DNA of 26,458 bases, taken from positions 1 to 26,458 of the forward strand of contig CAJUSF010000014.1 of NCBI GenBank assembly GCA_910588945.1, read 5' to 3'. This document shows positions 15,957 through 24,058 of this stretch, piece after piece (positions within the stretch are counted from its first letter, which is position 1; every line of letters begins with the position of its first letter). The notes under the pieces are model-generated. The model had not been told where the DNA came from, did not search any database, and saw only the letters and a list, made by a program, of their open reading frames with translations. The DNA comes from an uncultured Eggerthellaceae bacterium. GTDB taxonomy: Bacteria; Actinomycetota; Coriobacteriia; Coriobacteriales; Eggerthellaceae. A program made the translations under genes and the position numbers.

Positions 15957-16708
15957 CTTGCACACCTCATATGATTTATCAGATGCGCCGTATAACCTGC
16001 GCCGAATCCGTTGTCGATATTCACCACGCTCACGCCGCTCGCGCATGAGTTCAGCATCGAGAGCAGCGCGGATACGCCGCCAAATGAAGCGCCGTAGCCG
16101 ACGCTTGTTGGAACCGCGATGACTGGGCAATCCGCAAGGCCCGCGACGATGCTTGCAAGCGCGCCTTCCATGCCGGCTATGACAACGATCACGCTCGCGC
16201 TCATGATGTCATCCATATGTGATAGTGTCCGGTGAAGTCCGGCGACACCCATGTCATATGCGCGCGTCACCTCATTTCCTAGGATCTGCGCCGTTAAAAC
16301 AGCCTCTTCCGCGACAGGGATATCACTCGTGCCGCCGGTCGCCACCAAGATCGTGCCAATCCCATCCGGTACAGGCATATCCCCGAATGTGGCCAAGCGC
16401 GCGGTCGCATCGTATTCGATCGGTATTCGGCTTGCGACCTTATCCGCCTTTTCGGGATCCAATCGCGTAATCAGCAGCCTGTCTTGCCCGCCCTCTATAA
16501 GAGAATTCGCGATCCCCACGATCTGATCAGCTGTTTTGCCCGCGCCATAAATAACCTCGGACACACCTTGTCGCACCTTGCGATGCAAATCCACCTTTGC
16601 GTACCCCAGCTCTTCAAATGGCTTTTGCTTGAAGATCGAAAGCGCATCATCAATGGAGATCGCACCGCTTTTCACACCCTCAAGCGTCCTTCTGATATCG
16701 TTGTCCAT
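15953..16708 (-). CDS. larB: Nickel-pincer cofactor biosynthesis protein LarB
   Basis: A 251-residue LarB, the carboxylase/hydrolase that converts nicotinic acid adenine dinucleotide to pyridinium-3,5-biscarboxylic acid mononucleotide and AMP, the first step of nickel-pincer cofactor synthesis. The C-terminal half is PurE-like, with VATGGTSDIPVAEEA, the YDMGVAGLHR stretch, VVIAGMEGALASIVAGL and VPTSVGYGASFGG; the last is highly characteristic of the family. GAGG lies about nine bases before the ATG. It is the first gene of larB-larC-aldolase, with a good promoter in the gap after larE. Confidence 0.95.
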   Translation of the reverse strand: MDNDIRRTLEGVKSGAISIDDALSIFKQKPFEELGYAKVDLHRKVRQGVSEVIYGAGKTADQIVGIANSLIEGGQDRLLITRLDPEKADKVASRIPIEYDATARLATFGDMPVPDGIGTILVATGGTSDIPVAEEAVLTAQILGNEVTRAYDMGVAGLHRTLSHMDDIMSASVIVVIAGMEGALASIVAGLADCPVIAVPTSVGYGASFGGVSALLSMLNSCASGVSVVNIDNGFGAGYTAHLINHMRCAR

Positions 16709-16781
16709 TTCCCGATACCTCTTATATCTCTTTGGAATCCTTTGTGTCCCTCAACTCTTCTATATAAGCGACACAATGTTA

Positions 16782-16809
16782 ATTATATCTAAGAACACCG
16801 TTATAACAA
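16782..16809 (-). promoter_or_regulatory. Promoter of the larB-larC-aldolase operon
   Basis: On the minus strand TTGTTA (16804-16809) and a perfect TATAAT (16782-16787) are separated by 16 bp. Transcription would begin near 16775, giving a leader of about 65 bases before larB. The promoter starts within a few bases of the larE stop, so larB may be expressed both from here and by read-through. Confidence 0.6.
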
Positions 16810-16814
16810 GACGG

Positions 16815-17624
16815 CTATCTTCCGTATCCAGCAAGATCGACGCTCACGCGCCCAAATCCGAGCGCCTTCAATCCGGAATCGATGGACCTTCGCACGTCCT
16901 CATCCATCACATCCGCAATTCGTTCGGGCTCCACCTCTATACGCGCGACATCCAGATCGGACCCGTGAACGCGAACGCGACACTGGGCAAACCCTAGATC
17001 GTGAAGAACCTGCTCAGCATGCTCGACGGCGATCAGCTGATCGCGCACAAGCGCCGTATCATAGGGAAGCCGCGTAGCCAAACATGCGAACGCCGGTTTA
17101 TCCCAAATCTCGATCCCCATCGCACAAGACAGCGCACGAATGTCATCTTTCGTGAGACCTGCTCTTTTCAGTGGGCTTTCCACTCCCAGCTCCTCGAGCG
17201 CCTTGAGGCCCGGGCGGTAATCATCCATATCATCGACATTGGTCCCATCAACAACATGAGCGCATCCGCGCAACTTCGCAGCATCTGTAATGCGCTCAAA
17301 AATTGCCCGCTTGCAGTGGTAACACCGATCTTTCGGATTAGAAGCAATCACTGGATCGGCCAAAATATCTATCTTCTCAATGTGAAGCTCTATTCCACGC
17401 TCAGCGCAGAACCCCTTCGCGAAAGCGAGCTCCGATTCCGGAAAGAATGCCGATGAGGCCGTGAACGCCTTGACCTTGTTGCCTAGAAGAGAGTGCGCGT
17501 AGTGCAAAAGAAATGTCGAGTCTATGCCGCCGGAAAACGCGATCGCTAGATCGCCTTGATAAGCAAGCGCCTCGAGCTCATAATCCAAGCGCCTCATGTG
17601 GGGAATGTGGTTCTCGTCAATCAT
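16815..17624 (-). CDS. larE: ATP-dependent sulfur transferase LarE
   Basis: A 269-residue PP-loop enzyme that thiolates the pincer precursor in two cycles. The ATP-binding PP-loop is AFSGGIDST (29-37). DGTNVDDMDDYRPGLKAL is characteristic of LarE. Cysteines C101 and C104 (RCYHCK) and C181 (PAFACLATR) are present; C181 corresponds to the sacrificial cysteine of the L. plantarum enzyme, while the set of three is typical of LarE variants proposed to hold a 4Fe-4S cluster and act catalytically. The mechanism used here is therefore an inference. The ATG lacks a clear Shine-Dalgarno sequence. It lies 106 bp upstream of larB on the same strand. Confidence 0.93.
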   Translation of the reverse strand: MIDENHIPHMRRLDYELEALAYQGDLAIAFSGGIDSTFLLHYAHSLLGNKVKAFTASSAFFPESELAFAKGFCAERGIELHIEKIDILADPVIASNPKDRCYHCKRAIFERITDAAKLRGCAHVVDGTNVDDMDDYRPGLKALEELGVESPLKRAGLTKDDIRALSCAMGIEIWDKPAFACLATRLPYDTALVRDQLIAVEHAEQVLHDLGFAQCRVRVHGSDLDVARIEVEPERIADVMDEDVRRSIDSGLKALGFGRVSVDLAGYGR

Positions 17625-17895
17625 CGCTTAAGTATACGCCATCGGACACATCCCGCGCGAGATGCTAAGCGCAACCTGCCGGCAATACCAACATCTGATC
17701 CGGCCAGATTGAGAGTTCGCCGGTCCGCGCACATCATGGCTGAAAGCCCCAACCACAAAATTCCCACCGATAGTATGATTCCACTTTATTCACACGATTA
17801 TTCCGCTAGAGAATGAAACGTCCTTCACAATTGCGTCAAGATTATCGAGTATAGTTATCTGCAATTGAAATTTCGGAAGTCGGGAAAGGTTTTTG

Positions 17896-18621
17896 ATGAA
17901 ACTCAGGTCTATTATCGCCGTATCGCTATCAGCCGCGCTTGCGCTGACCATATTCGGAATGAGTGGATGCGCCTCTAGTGCGAATTCGAACGTGAACTCT
18001 CCTTCTAGCTCGAATGCGTCCACATCAACGATGACATCGAGAATCCCTGAGGCAACCTTAACCTTCTCGGACGACGAACTTATGAGCGGAAAACATCACG
18101 CGGTTATCTATGTTGAGGGCTATGATCCAATCGAGGTTGAGCTTGATGCCGATTCCGCACCGATCTCCGTCACAAACTTCGTGAATCTAGCCAATGAGGA
18201 TTACTACAACGGCCTCACTTTCTACCGTGTTGTCGACAATTTCTGCCTACAAGGCGGAACATCCGGCAACTCCGCATCAGGTACCGACAACGAGCTTGGC
18301 ACCATCACCGGCGAATTCTCGAGCAACGGCGTGAACAACCCACTTGCAGACAACTTCGAGCGTGGGACCATCGCAATGGCAAGGACCCAGCTTCCCAACT
18401 CTGCCACCAGCACGTTCTTCATCACTCTTGGCTCCAACGACATGGTCGGCACAAGCCTTGACGGCCAATATGCAGCATTCGGAACAGTCGATGCTGATAG
18501 CATGGAGACAGTCGATCAAATCGTTAGCGACACCATCGGTTTCGTGGACGACGAGTATATGGGATCTATCTCTGATGAGTCCATGCAGCCTGTTATTACC
18601 CGCATCGAGATTCTGGATTAA
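17896..18621 (+). CDS. Cyclophilin-type peptidyl-prolyl isomerase lipoprotein
   Basis: A 241-residue secreted cyclophilin. A lipoprotein signal peptide ends in MSGC (C25), followed by a Ser/Asn-rich linker to about residue 50. The isomerase domain then shows APISVTNFVNLA, YYNGLTFYRVV, LQGG, ERGTIAMAR, the FFITLG core strand and YAAFGTV. The active-site arginine is in FYRV; the usual SQFFI is STFFI. It probably folds exported proteins at the outer membrane face. ATG 17896 has AAAGG about nine bases upstream. It is convergent with the CBS protein gene downstream and divergent from larE. Confidence 0.92.
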   Translation: MKLRSIIAVSLSAALALTIFGMSGCASSANSNVNSPSSSNASTSTMTSRIPEATLTFSDDELMSGKHHAVIYVEGYDPIEVELDADSAPISVTNFVNLANEDYYNGLTFYRVVDNFCLQGGTSGNSASGTDNELGTITGEFSSNGVNNPLADNFERGTIAMARTQLPNSATSTFFITLGSNDMVGTSLDGQYAAFGTVDADSMETVDQIVSDTIGFVDDEYMGSISDESMQPVITRIEILD

Positions 18622-18633
18622 GCCACCCAATAG

Positions 18634-18678
18634 GACCTGTTTCGCTTTGCTTCATCTTGGGGCACAGTGGAACAGGTC
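18634..18678. terminator. Inverted repeat between convergent genes
   Basis: GACCTGTT (18634-18641) and AACAGGTC (18671-18678) form an 8 bp stem with a 29-base loop in the gap between the cyclophilin and CBS-protein genes. A short palindrome GCAAGCTTGC follows at 18700. It could be a bidirectional terminator but has no clear uridine run. Confidence 0.3.
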
Positions 18679-18735
18679 GGATGCACACATTCGAAGCGTG
18701 CAAGCTTGCTTCGTCTTATGAAAGCTTGTTTCAGT

Positions 18736-19554
18736 CTATGAAATCTTTTCGACCTTGATAGTCGAAATACGGGATCTGCGCATCTTTTCGATTGTGAATT
18801 TGAACCCACCGAGTTCCACCACATCGCCGGTATCGGGCACCGAATCGAGAGTCCCGATCAACCAACCGGCGATCGTTTCATAATCATCCGATTCCTCGAC
18901 CGGCCATGCCAGCTCGATCGCATCCTCGACCGGGAAACGCCCGTCTACGCGCCATACACCGGGCTCGATCGCTGTGATGACCTCCCCTTGCGTATCGAAC
19001 TCGTCCCCGATCTCTCCAACGATCTCCTCAACGATATCCTCAATGGTGACGAGCCCCTCTGTTCCGCCGTATTCATCGACGACGATAGCCATCTGCTGAT
19101 GCGCCGCCTGCATCTCGCCGAGAAGCGGGATCACGTCTTTCGTCTCAGGAACGAACATCGGCTCGTACATGAATTTGCAGACGGGCTCATCGATCGAGCC
19201 GTCCATCAAAGGCCCGATCAGGTCCTTGTAGTGAACGATACCTACGATATCATCAATGCTCTCATGAAAGACTGGCAGCCGCGAATAACCCGTTCCTCGC
19301 ATGCGCTCAAGCGCAGCGTGCGCCGTCTCCGTGTCCTCAACAAGCATGACGTCGACCCGCGGCGTGCAGATCTCGCTTGCGTGGGTGTCACCCAGATCAA
19401 TGATGTCTTGGATCATGCGCTTTTCATCGTCCGCAAGCTCGGTGGTATCGTCAACCAGTTCCCTGATCTCCTCTTCCGAGGCGGTCTCACGCTTGCTGCC
19501 CGTGATTCTCTCAAAGAAGCTCGGCTTCTTTTCTCTATCAGATTCTCTATCCAT
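18736..19554 (-). CDS. CorC/HlyC-type CBS domain protein
   Basis: A 272-residue cytoplasmic protein with a CBS pair (about 65-185, including GYSRLPVF and VVDEYGGTEGLVTIEDIVEEIVGEI) and a C-terminal CorC_HlyC transporter-associated domain (about 195-270). In most Gram-positive bacteria these domains follow an N-terminal DUF21 membrane domain; here that domain is missing and the first 40 residues are charged, so the protein resembles soluble CorC/YbeX. Known relatives affect magnesium and cobalt efflux or ribosome processing. The ATG has no strong Shine-Dalgarno sequence. No DUF21 remnant was seen upstream. Confidence 0.87.
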   Translation of the reverse strand: MDRESDREKKPSFFERITGSKRETASEEEIRELVDDTTELADDEKRMIQDIIDLGDTHASEICTPRVDVMLVEDTETAHAALERMRGTGYSRLPVFHESIDDIVGIVHYKDLIGPLMDGSIDEPVCKFMYEPMFVPETKDVIPLLGEMQAAHQQMAIVVDEYGGTEGLVTIEDIVEEIVGEIGDEFDTQGEVITAIEPGVWRVDGRFPVEDAIELAWPVEESDDYETIAGWLIGTLDSVPDTGDVVELGGFKFTIEKMRRSRISTIKVEKIS

Positions 19555-19595
19555 TTAGTTGCTTTTGATCCTAAGTAGTCGAATGGTTTTTTCGA

Positions 19596-20579
19596 TTAGC
19601 TAGCCAGCGGAATGATGCCGAAGATCTGCCCCAACGGCGAATTGTTGAAGTAGATTGCGATGGCACGCGCGCCGTAGTTGCCAAACGATGCGCCGGCGAC
19701 ATAGGCGATAACAAACGCGAACACGAAAAACATGACGATGGAGAAGATGAATCCGACGCGTCCGAAGATCCTAGCCGAATCACCGACACCTGTATCGCCA
19801 CCCGCTTTCTGGAATTTCTTGGAGAACCTACATGAGAAGAACCCGAGTACGATACCGATCGGCGGCAAAATAGCGAACACGATCGACAGGATTCCGAGTA
19901 TCAAAGCGAGCACCGCATTGGAATCCTTCGGAGGCTCGCCCATATACGGCATAGGTGCCGCCTGCTGGGGCATCTGCGGTTGCTGATATGCTTGCTGCAC
20001 CGGTTGCGGAGCTGGCTGCTGATGCTTGGGCTGCGCATCCACGCTCGGCACCATGCTAGGTTGAACATGCTGCGGCTGCGCTTGAGGCTGAGCCATCTGA
20101 GGTGCCATATCGCTTTGCTGAGCAGGCTGACCCATTCCCATTCCGCTTGATACCGGCATGCCTGCACCGGTTGTGGCGTATTCCGCAGCTTGGGGCTGTT
20201 GCGCGCCATGGCTCTTCAGTCCAAAATTCGATGCCGCGCGAACCTGCTGCTGACGCGCCATACGATCGGGCTCTTCCTCAGGATAGCCGTACGCACCGTA
20301 CATTGATGCCTCTTCGGGGTAATACATTCCGCTCTGCTGCATGTATTGCGCATTCGGATCGGCGTATCCTTGGGTGGCCATCTGATCCTGATAGCCCGGA
20401 TAGCCCTGATTGCCGCCCATCTGGTTGCCATACATAGCTTGAGCCTGCATGCCTTGAGGATCTTGCATGTATCCACCGTCTTGCATCTGAGGAGGATATT
20501 GATTAGGATCCCAACCCTGCATGGGCATCCCTTGCTGATTCATAGCATTTGGATCATTGAAGTTCATGCTATCAGGCAT
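19596..20579 (-). CDS. Gln/Met/Pro-rich membrane protein with DUF4190-like domain
   Basis: A 327-residue protein of unknown function. The first 215 residues are low-complexity and rich in Gln, Met, Pro, Tyr and Gly (for example MQDPQGMQAQAMYGNQMGG), likely disordered. Two hydrophobic helices follow in the order seen in DUF4190 proteins: NAVLALILGILSIVFAILPP, a short loop with CRFSKK, and a second helix after IFGRVGFIF. The protein ends with an amphipathic tail. ATG 20579 was chosen; an in-frame TTG 17 codons upstream has no better ribosome site. It may be a membrane-attached scaffold, as such Q-rich tails are common in actinobacteria, but no role can be assigned. Confidence 0.75.
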   Translation of the reverse strand: MPDSMNFNDPNAMNQQGMPMQGWDPNQYPPQMQDGGYMQDPQGMQAQAMYGNQMGGNQGYPGYQDQMATQGYADPNAQYMQQSGMYYPEEASMYGAYGYPEEEPDRMARQQQVRAASNFGLKSHGAQQPQAAEYATTGAGMPVSSGMGMGQPAQQSDMAPQMAQPQAQPQHVQPSMVPSVDAQPKHQQPAPQPVQQAYQQPQMPQQAAPMPYMGEPPKDSNAVLALILGILSIVFAILPPIGIVLGFFSCRFSKKFQKAGGDTGVGDSARIFGRVGFIFSIVMFFVFAFVIAYVAGASFGNYGARAIAIYFNNSPLGQIFGIIPLAS

Positions 20580-20727
20580 TTCGGTATCTCTTTCACTATG
20601 TTTTAGCTGATGCGGCAAAAATCGCTTCAACCGAAAAAAATGTGTATATAACTCATTGTACTAAAGAACAGCCGTACAACACGAAAAAAGTACATCACGA
20701 GCCTTGTTGCAAAAATGTGCCCTTTAC

Positions 20728-20757
20728 AAAAGAACGGAGCCTAAGAAGACTCCGTTC
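20728..20757 (-). terminator. Intrinsic terminator of cydAB
   Basis: An 8 bp perfect stem (20732-20739 with 20750-20757) and ten-base loop is followed on the minus strand by TTTTG. It lies about 40 bases past the cydB stop. Confidence 0.75.
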
Positions 20758-20798
20758 GATATTAAGCGCAAGTGCAGGTGTCGGCGAAGTAAGAAAGC

Positions 20799-21842
20799 CT
20801 ACTCCTCTGCAAGGTCTTCCATCTTCACTCTGCCGCGGAATGTACGGTAGATGATGAAATGATACAGCAGCACCAGCGGAAGTCCGATGCACAAGATGAC
20901 GGTCATGCACGTGAGCGACAGATCGCTCGCGCCGGCCGACATAAGCGTGATCGGGTCGCCGATGCTATCGGGAGTTGCCATCACGAGCACCGGGAACATG
21001 CTGCAAGCCAGTAAGAACACAAGCGAGAACGCCGCGACGCTTTGCGCCAAGAACACGATCAGGTCCGAACGAGAGCAGTCTCTTTTTCCCATCACGATCG
21101 ACACAACGATCCCGGCCGCAAACAAAATCGCAAAGATATACCTGACGATCTCCAGCTCGGGCACCATTTCGGCAGTGCCGCTCATCATGGTGAAAATCAT
21201 AACGGTAACAATGATAAACATTACAAGCGATACGATCTGGAATGGAAGACGGAGCTTCGCCGCGCGGGACTGAACGGCCGAGCCCAGCGGAGCCTTCAGC
21301 GCTAACCAACAAGCGCCCATGGTTATGAACATCACCAGACCAAGCAAGCCAACGCAAAGCGTGAATGGGGTGATCAGACCAAGCAGCGGAACACCGATGT
21401 AGTTACCCTGTGCGTCCATCGGAATGCCTGCCAAAACGTTGCCGATCGCAACACCGAACAGAAGCGCTGGCAAAAGTGAACCTAGGAAGAAGCAGACGTT
21501 CCAGACTCCACGCCATTTGCTGTCGGCTGCCCAGAATTCGAAGCACACCGCACGCACGATGAGCGCGAACAGTACCAGCATTATCGCCAGATAGAAACCT
21601 GAGAACGTTGTTGCATACGCATCCGGGAAAGCCGCGAACAATGCACCACCTGCGGTGAGCAGCCAAACCTCGTTGCCGTCCCAAACCGGCCCAATAGCGC
21701 GGCGAACGATGCGCTGTTCTTCGACATCTTTAGCGATGAACGGATAGAGAACACCGGCTCCCAAATCGAATCCATCCAATACGAAATAGATGGCAATGAG
21801 CAAGAAGATCAGGAAGAACCAGAGAATAGCGAGCGCACTCAT
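20799..21842 (-). CDS. cydB: Cytochrome bd quinol oxidase subunit II
   Basis: A 347-residue integral membrane subunit of the bd-type terminal oxidase, which reduces oxygen with quinol electrons. The N-terminal helix and loop read YFVLDGFDLGAGVLYPF and are followed by GPVWDGNEVWLLTAGGALFAAFP, the conserved signature of CydB. The length is normal (E. coli has 379; actinobacterial forms are shorter). The ATG overlaps the cydA stop by four bases (ATGA), which implies coupled translation and equal subunit amounts. Confidence 0.96.
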   Translation of the reverse strand: MSALAILWFFLIFLLIAIYFVLDGFDLGAGVLYPFIAKDVEEQRIVRRAIGPVWDGNEVWLLTAGGALFAAFPDAYATTFSGFYLAIMLVLFALIVRAVCFEFWAADSKWRGVWNVCFFLGSLLPALLFGVAIGNVLAGIPMDAQGNYIGVPLLGLITPFTLCVGLLGLVMFITMGACWLALKAPLGSAVQSRAAKLRLPFQIVSLVMFIIVTVMIFTMMSGTAEMVPELEIVRYIFAILFAAGIVVSIVMGKRDCSRSDLIVFLAQSVAAFSLVFLLACSMFPVLVMATPDSIGDPITLMSAGASDLSLTCMTVILCIGLPLVLLYHFIIYRTFRGRVKMEDLAEE

Positions 21843-23413
21843 TTCGCATCACCGCCTTTCTCGGCTCCATCATCTTCGATGACTTCATCCTCCTCGATCG
21901 AAACAACCGTCTCAGTATCTGGATCCGCAGCCTCGATCTCACCACGAACGACATTAAGCGCATCGTCAGATGTATCAGAGCCCTCGCTGAAAGTGATAAG
22001 ACGCTCAGCATCGGCATCCTCGCGCTTTGTGTCGACTTCATAAACCGGACCGGCTTTGATGAAACGACCTACAACGCGCACCCAGCCGATGAAGAGGATG
22101 AGGTACACCGCGAAGAACAGTAGCAGCGTAATAACGAGCTCGAACGGCTGAACAGAAACGCTCGTGCCTTGCTCGGTCAAAAGCGTCACATTCTCAGGCC
22201 CGGTAGTGGACGGATAAACCACATACGGCTGACGACCGACCTCGGCTGTGAGCCATCCGCTTTGGATGGCAAGGAATGGAAATGCCGGCGAAACGATGAG
22301 CAGCCACTGCAACCACTTCATATTCGAAACGTTGTGCTTTGCCTTCTTACGCATGAAAATGAGCGCAAGGATCAAGCAAAGCCCGATAAGCCCGAAGCAA
22401 GCCACCATCAAGTGATAGACCTGATAGACGAAGTTCACCGGGAGTGTATCGACATCGATAGCCTCGAATCGCTCGGTATTCGCCAGATCATTCAGACCGG
22501 GATACTCGGTGTCCCACGTTCCGGTAGCAAGGAAACTTGTGCCTCCCGGGATGCCCACAACGACCGCTTCCTGATTCTGTTCATCCACAAATCCGAATGC
22601 CGAGAGCTCAGGCGCTTCTGTTTCGTATTGGCCCTCCATCATCGCAAGCTTGGTCGGCTGCTCCTCCCAAACCTCCACTGCGGATGCATGTGCCGAGACG
22701 AACAGCGCACATAGCGCCAAGATTCCCACAACAGTACCGGTGCGCAGCATCTTTGTGGCTGCGCTCTTGAACTTATCCTTGTGCATATACCATGCGGATA
22801 CCGCAATAGTAACAAACGCTCCCATAACGAGCACTGCAAGTATGGTATGACAATAACGCGGCAGAGTTGAGGGGTTGAATGCCGCTGCGAAGAAATCCGT
22901 GATGAGCGCCTGCGAACCGTCTTCTGAAATGACAGCCCCGGCCGGGGTCTGCATCCATGAATTCGCTATCAGGATCCATAGCGCGGATAGCGCTGAGCCG
23001 AAGAATGTCAGCCATGCTGATATGGTGTAGAACAGCGGTTTGACCTTGTTCCTGCCAAAGATGATGATCCCCAAGAATATGGACTCGAGGAAGAAAGCGA
23101 AAAGAGCCTCGGCGGCGAGCGGCGCACCGAAGATGTCGCCGACAAACCTAGAGTAGTTGGCCCAGTTCGTTCCGAACGAGAACTCCATGGTGATGCCTGT
23201 TGCAACTCCGATTGCAAACGTAGCCGTATAGATTCTCACCCACATGCGAGCTAGCGCGTCATCTTCGGCATCTTTTGTGCGATATGCGCGTGTGACGAAT
23301 ATCGCCATCAAAAGACCTATGCCGATAGTGATCGGCACGAAGATGAAGTGATAGCTGGCTGTGAGAGCGAACTGGATACGCGACATCAGAACTTGATCTG
23401 CGAAAATATCCAT
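21839..23413 (-). CDS. cydA: Cytochrome bd quinol oxidase subunit I
   Basis: A 524-residue haem-carrying subunit of cytochrome bd oxidase. RIQFALTASYHFIFVP holds the haem b595 ligand histidine (H22). GQYETEAPE corresponds to the quinol-binding Q-loop start; the Q-loop is short, as in Gram-positive enzymes. The last 60 residues after the final helix are strongly acidic (for example SIEEDEVIEDDGAEKGGDAK), an extension not usual in the family. GAAGGAGG lies five bases before the ATG. The leader holds a 25 bp palindrome. It is an oxygen-scavenging or microaerobic respiratory enzyme in an otherwise anaerobic-looking gene set. No cydDC is present. Confidence 0.96.
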   Translation of the reverse strand: MDIFADQVLMSRIQFALTASYHFIFVPITIGIGLLMAIFVTRAYRTKDAEDDALARMWVRIYTATFAIGVATGITMEFSFGTNWANYSRFVGDIFGAPLAAEALFAFFLESIFLGIIIFGRNKVKPLFYTISAWLTFFGSALSALWILIANSWMQTPAGAVISEDGSQALITDFFAAAFNPSTLPRYCHTILAVLVMGAFVTIAVSAWYMHKDKFKSAATKMLRTGTVVGILALCALFVSAHASAVEVWEEQPTKLAMMEGQYETEAPELSAFGFVDEQNQEAVVVGIPGGTSFLATGTWDTEYPGLNDLANTERFEAIDVDTLPVNFVYQVYHLMVACFGLIGLCLILALIFMRKKAKHNVSNMKWLQWLLIVSPAFPFLAIQSGWLTAEVGRQPYVVYPSTTGPENVTLLTEQGTSVSVQPFELVITLLLFFAVYLILFIGWVRVVGRFIKAGPVYEVDTKREDADAERLITFSEGSDTSDDALNVVRGEIEAADPDTETVVSIEEDEVIEDDGAEKGGDAK

Positions 23414-23434
23414 TATGCCTCCTTCGGCCTATTG

Positions 23435-23459
23435 CGGTCGCTCAAGCGCTGAACGACCG
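23435..23459. promoter_or_regulatory. 25 bp palindrome in the cydA leader
   Basis: CGGTCG and CGACCG arms enclose a mostly self-complementary centre (CTCAAGCGCTGAA) 20-45 bases upstream of the cydA start. It could be an operator or an RNA hairpin close to the ribosome-binding site. It does not resemble a Rex or ArcA box. Confidence 0.45.
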
Positions 23460-23623
23460 TGAAACCCCAAGTTCTGATTGTATTACTCTTATTGAGAAAC
23501 TGGCAGAAAAGTTTCATTCGTCAACGTAATGTTTTGCGTATCTCTTGCCGAAACGCGTGACAAGTGGACGTATAGCTTGTCGAGTTTAAGATAGTCGTGA
23601 GGCTTTCCTGAACAAGGAGCGCA

Positions 23624-23668
23624 CGAAACCTTGCGTGTAGGGCGTGCATGCCCTGCCGCAAGGTTTCG
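23624..23668. repeat. Long perfect hairpin, unknown role
   Basis: A 12 bp perfect outer stem (CGAAACCTTGCG with CGCAAGGTTTCG) surrounds a second 5 bp stem (AGGGC with GCCCT) and a six-base loop. A T-rich stretch follows on the plus strand. No plus-strand gene ends here, so it may be a small RNA, a mobile repeat or a boundary hairpin. Confidence 0.6.
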
Positions 23669-23718
23669 ATAAGGATGTTTTTATTGTTATAAGAGACCAC
23701 ATAAGTCCGAAACAGCGA

Positions 23719-23809
23719 GAAATGATTGCCGAGGTGCTTACAAAGCGAGTTCCGCAGGAGCGAAGCGACGAGGACTGTTTGAGCGACTAAGTATCTCGGC
23801 AATCATTTC
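23719..23809. repeat. Family B fold-back repeat, copy 2
   Basis: A 91 bp element with perfect 15 bp terminal inverted repeats (GAAATGATTGCCGAG and CTCGGCAATCATTTC). Its first 40 bases recur exactly at the end of the aldolase gene. The interior includes GAGTTCCGCAGGAGCGAAGCGACGAGGAC in part, itself an imperfect palindrome. Confidence 0.8.
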
Positions 23810-23830
23810 CACCGGCAAATAGGCGATGAC

Positions 23831-23985
23831 ATCAAAACCCTTACATCCCTTTTCGTATTTGACGTTTACCCTTGACGCTTCGCGTCAGCGGTCAACTCCT
23901 TCATGCATTTATATATGCTTCCTTACGGAAGCAATTAATAGTTAGTGTTCAGAGCAAATCGAAAAGGGACGCTACGGGCTTTGAT
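23831..23985 (-). repeat. Family C fold-back repeat, copy 2
   Basis: An inverted second copy of the element at 13478-13623. Outer arms ATCAAAACCC and GGGCTTTGAT (23831-23840 and 23976-23985) continue into the CCCTTTTCG/CGAAAAGGG core. Its inner stems are at 23916-23933 and 23873-23887. It starts about 20 bp after family B copy 2, the same adjacency as in the other nest but with C reversed. Confidence 0.8.
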
Positions 23986-24011
23986 TATCCGTAGCACAAA
24001 TCAAGTAAGAT

Positions 24012-24034
24012 GGGACAGGATTTCATCCTGCCCC
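24012..24034 (-). terminator. GGGCAGGAT-type hairpin downstream of the surface protein gene
   Basis: CAGGAT and ATCCTG with an additional GGG/CCC pair across one mismatch form a stem 25 bases past the stop of the surface protein gene. It shares its core with the metNIQ terminator but lacks a strong uridine run. Confidence 0.4.
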
Positions 24035-24058
24035 TACAATGTAACGTTTGAGATGCGA

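Noticed and set aside
23521..23802. 93-residue minus-strand frame in the cydA-surface gene gap
   Set aside because: It covers the 23624 hairpin and family B copy 2, so its openness comes from the repeats.
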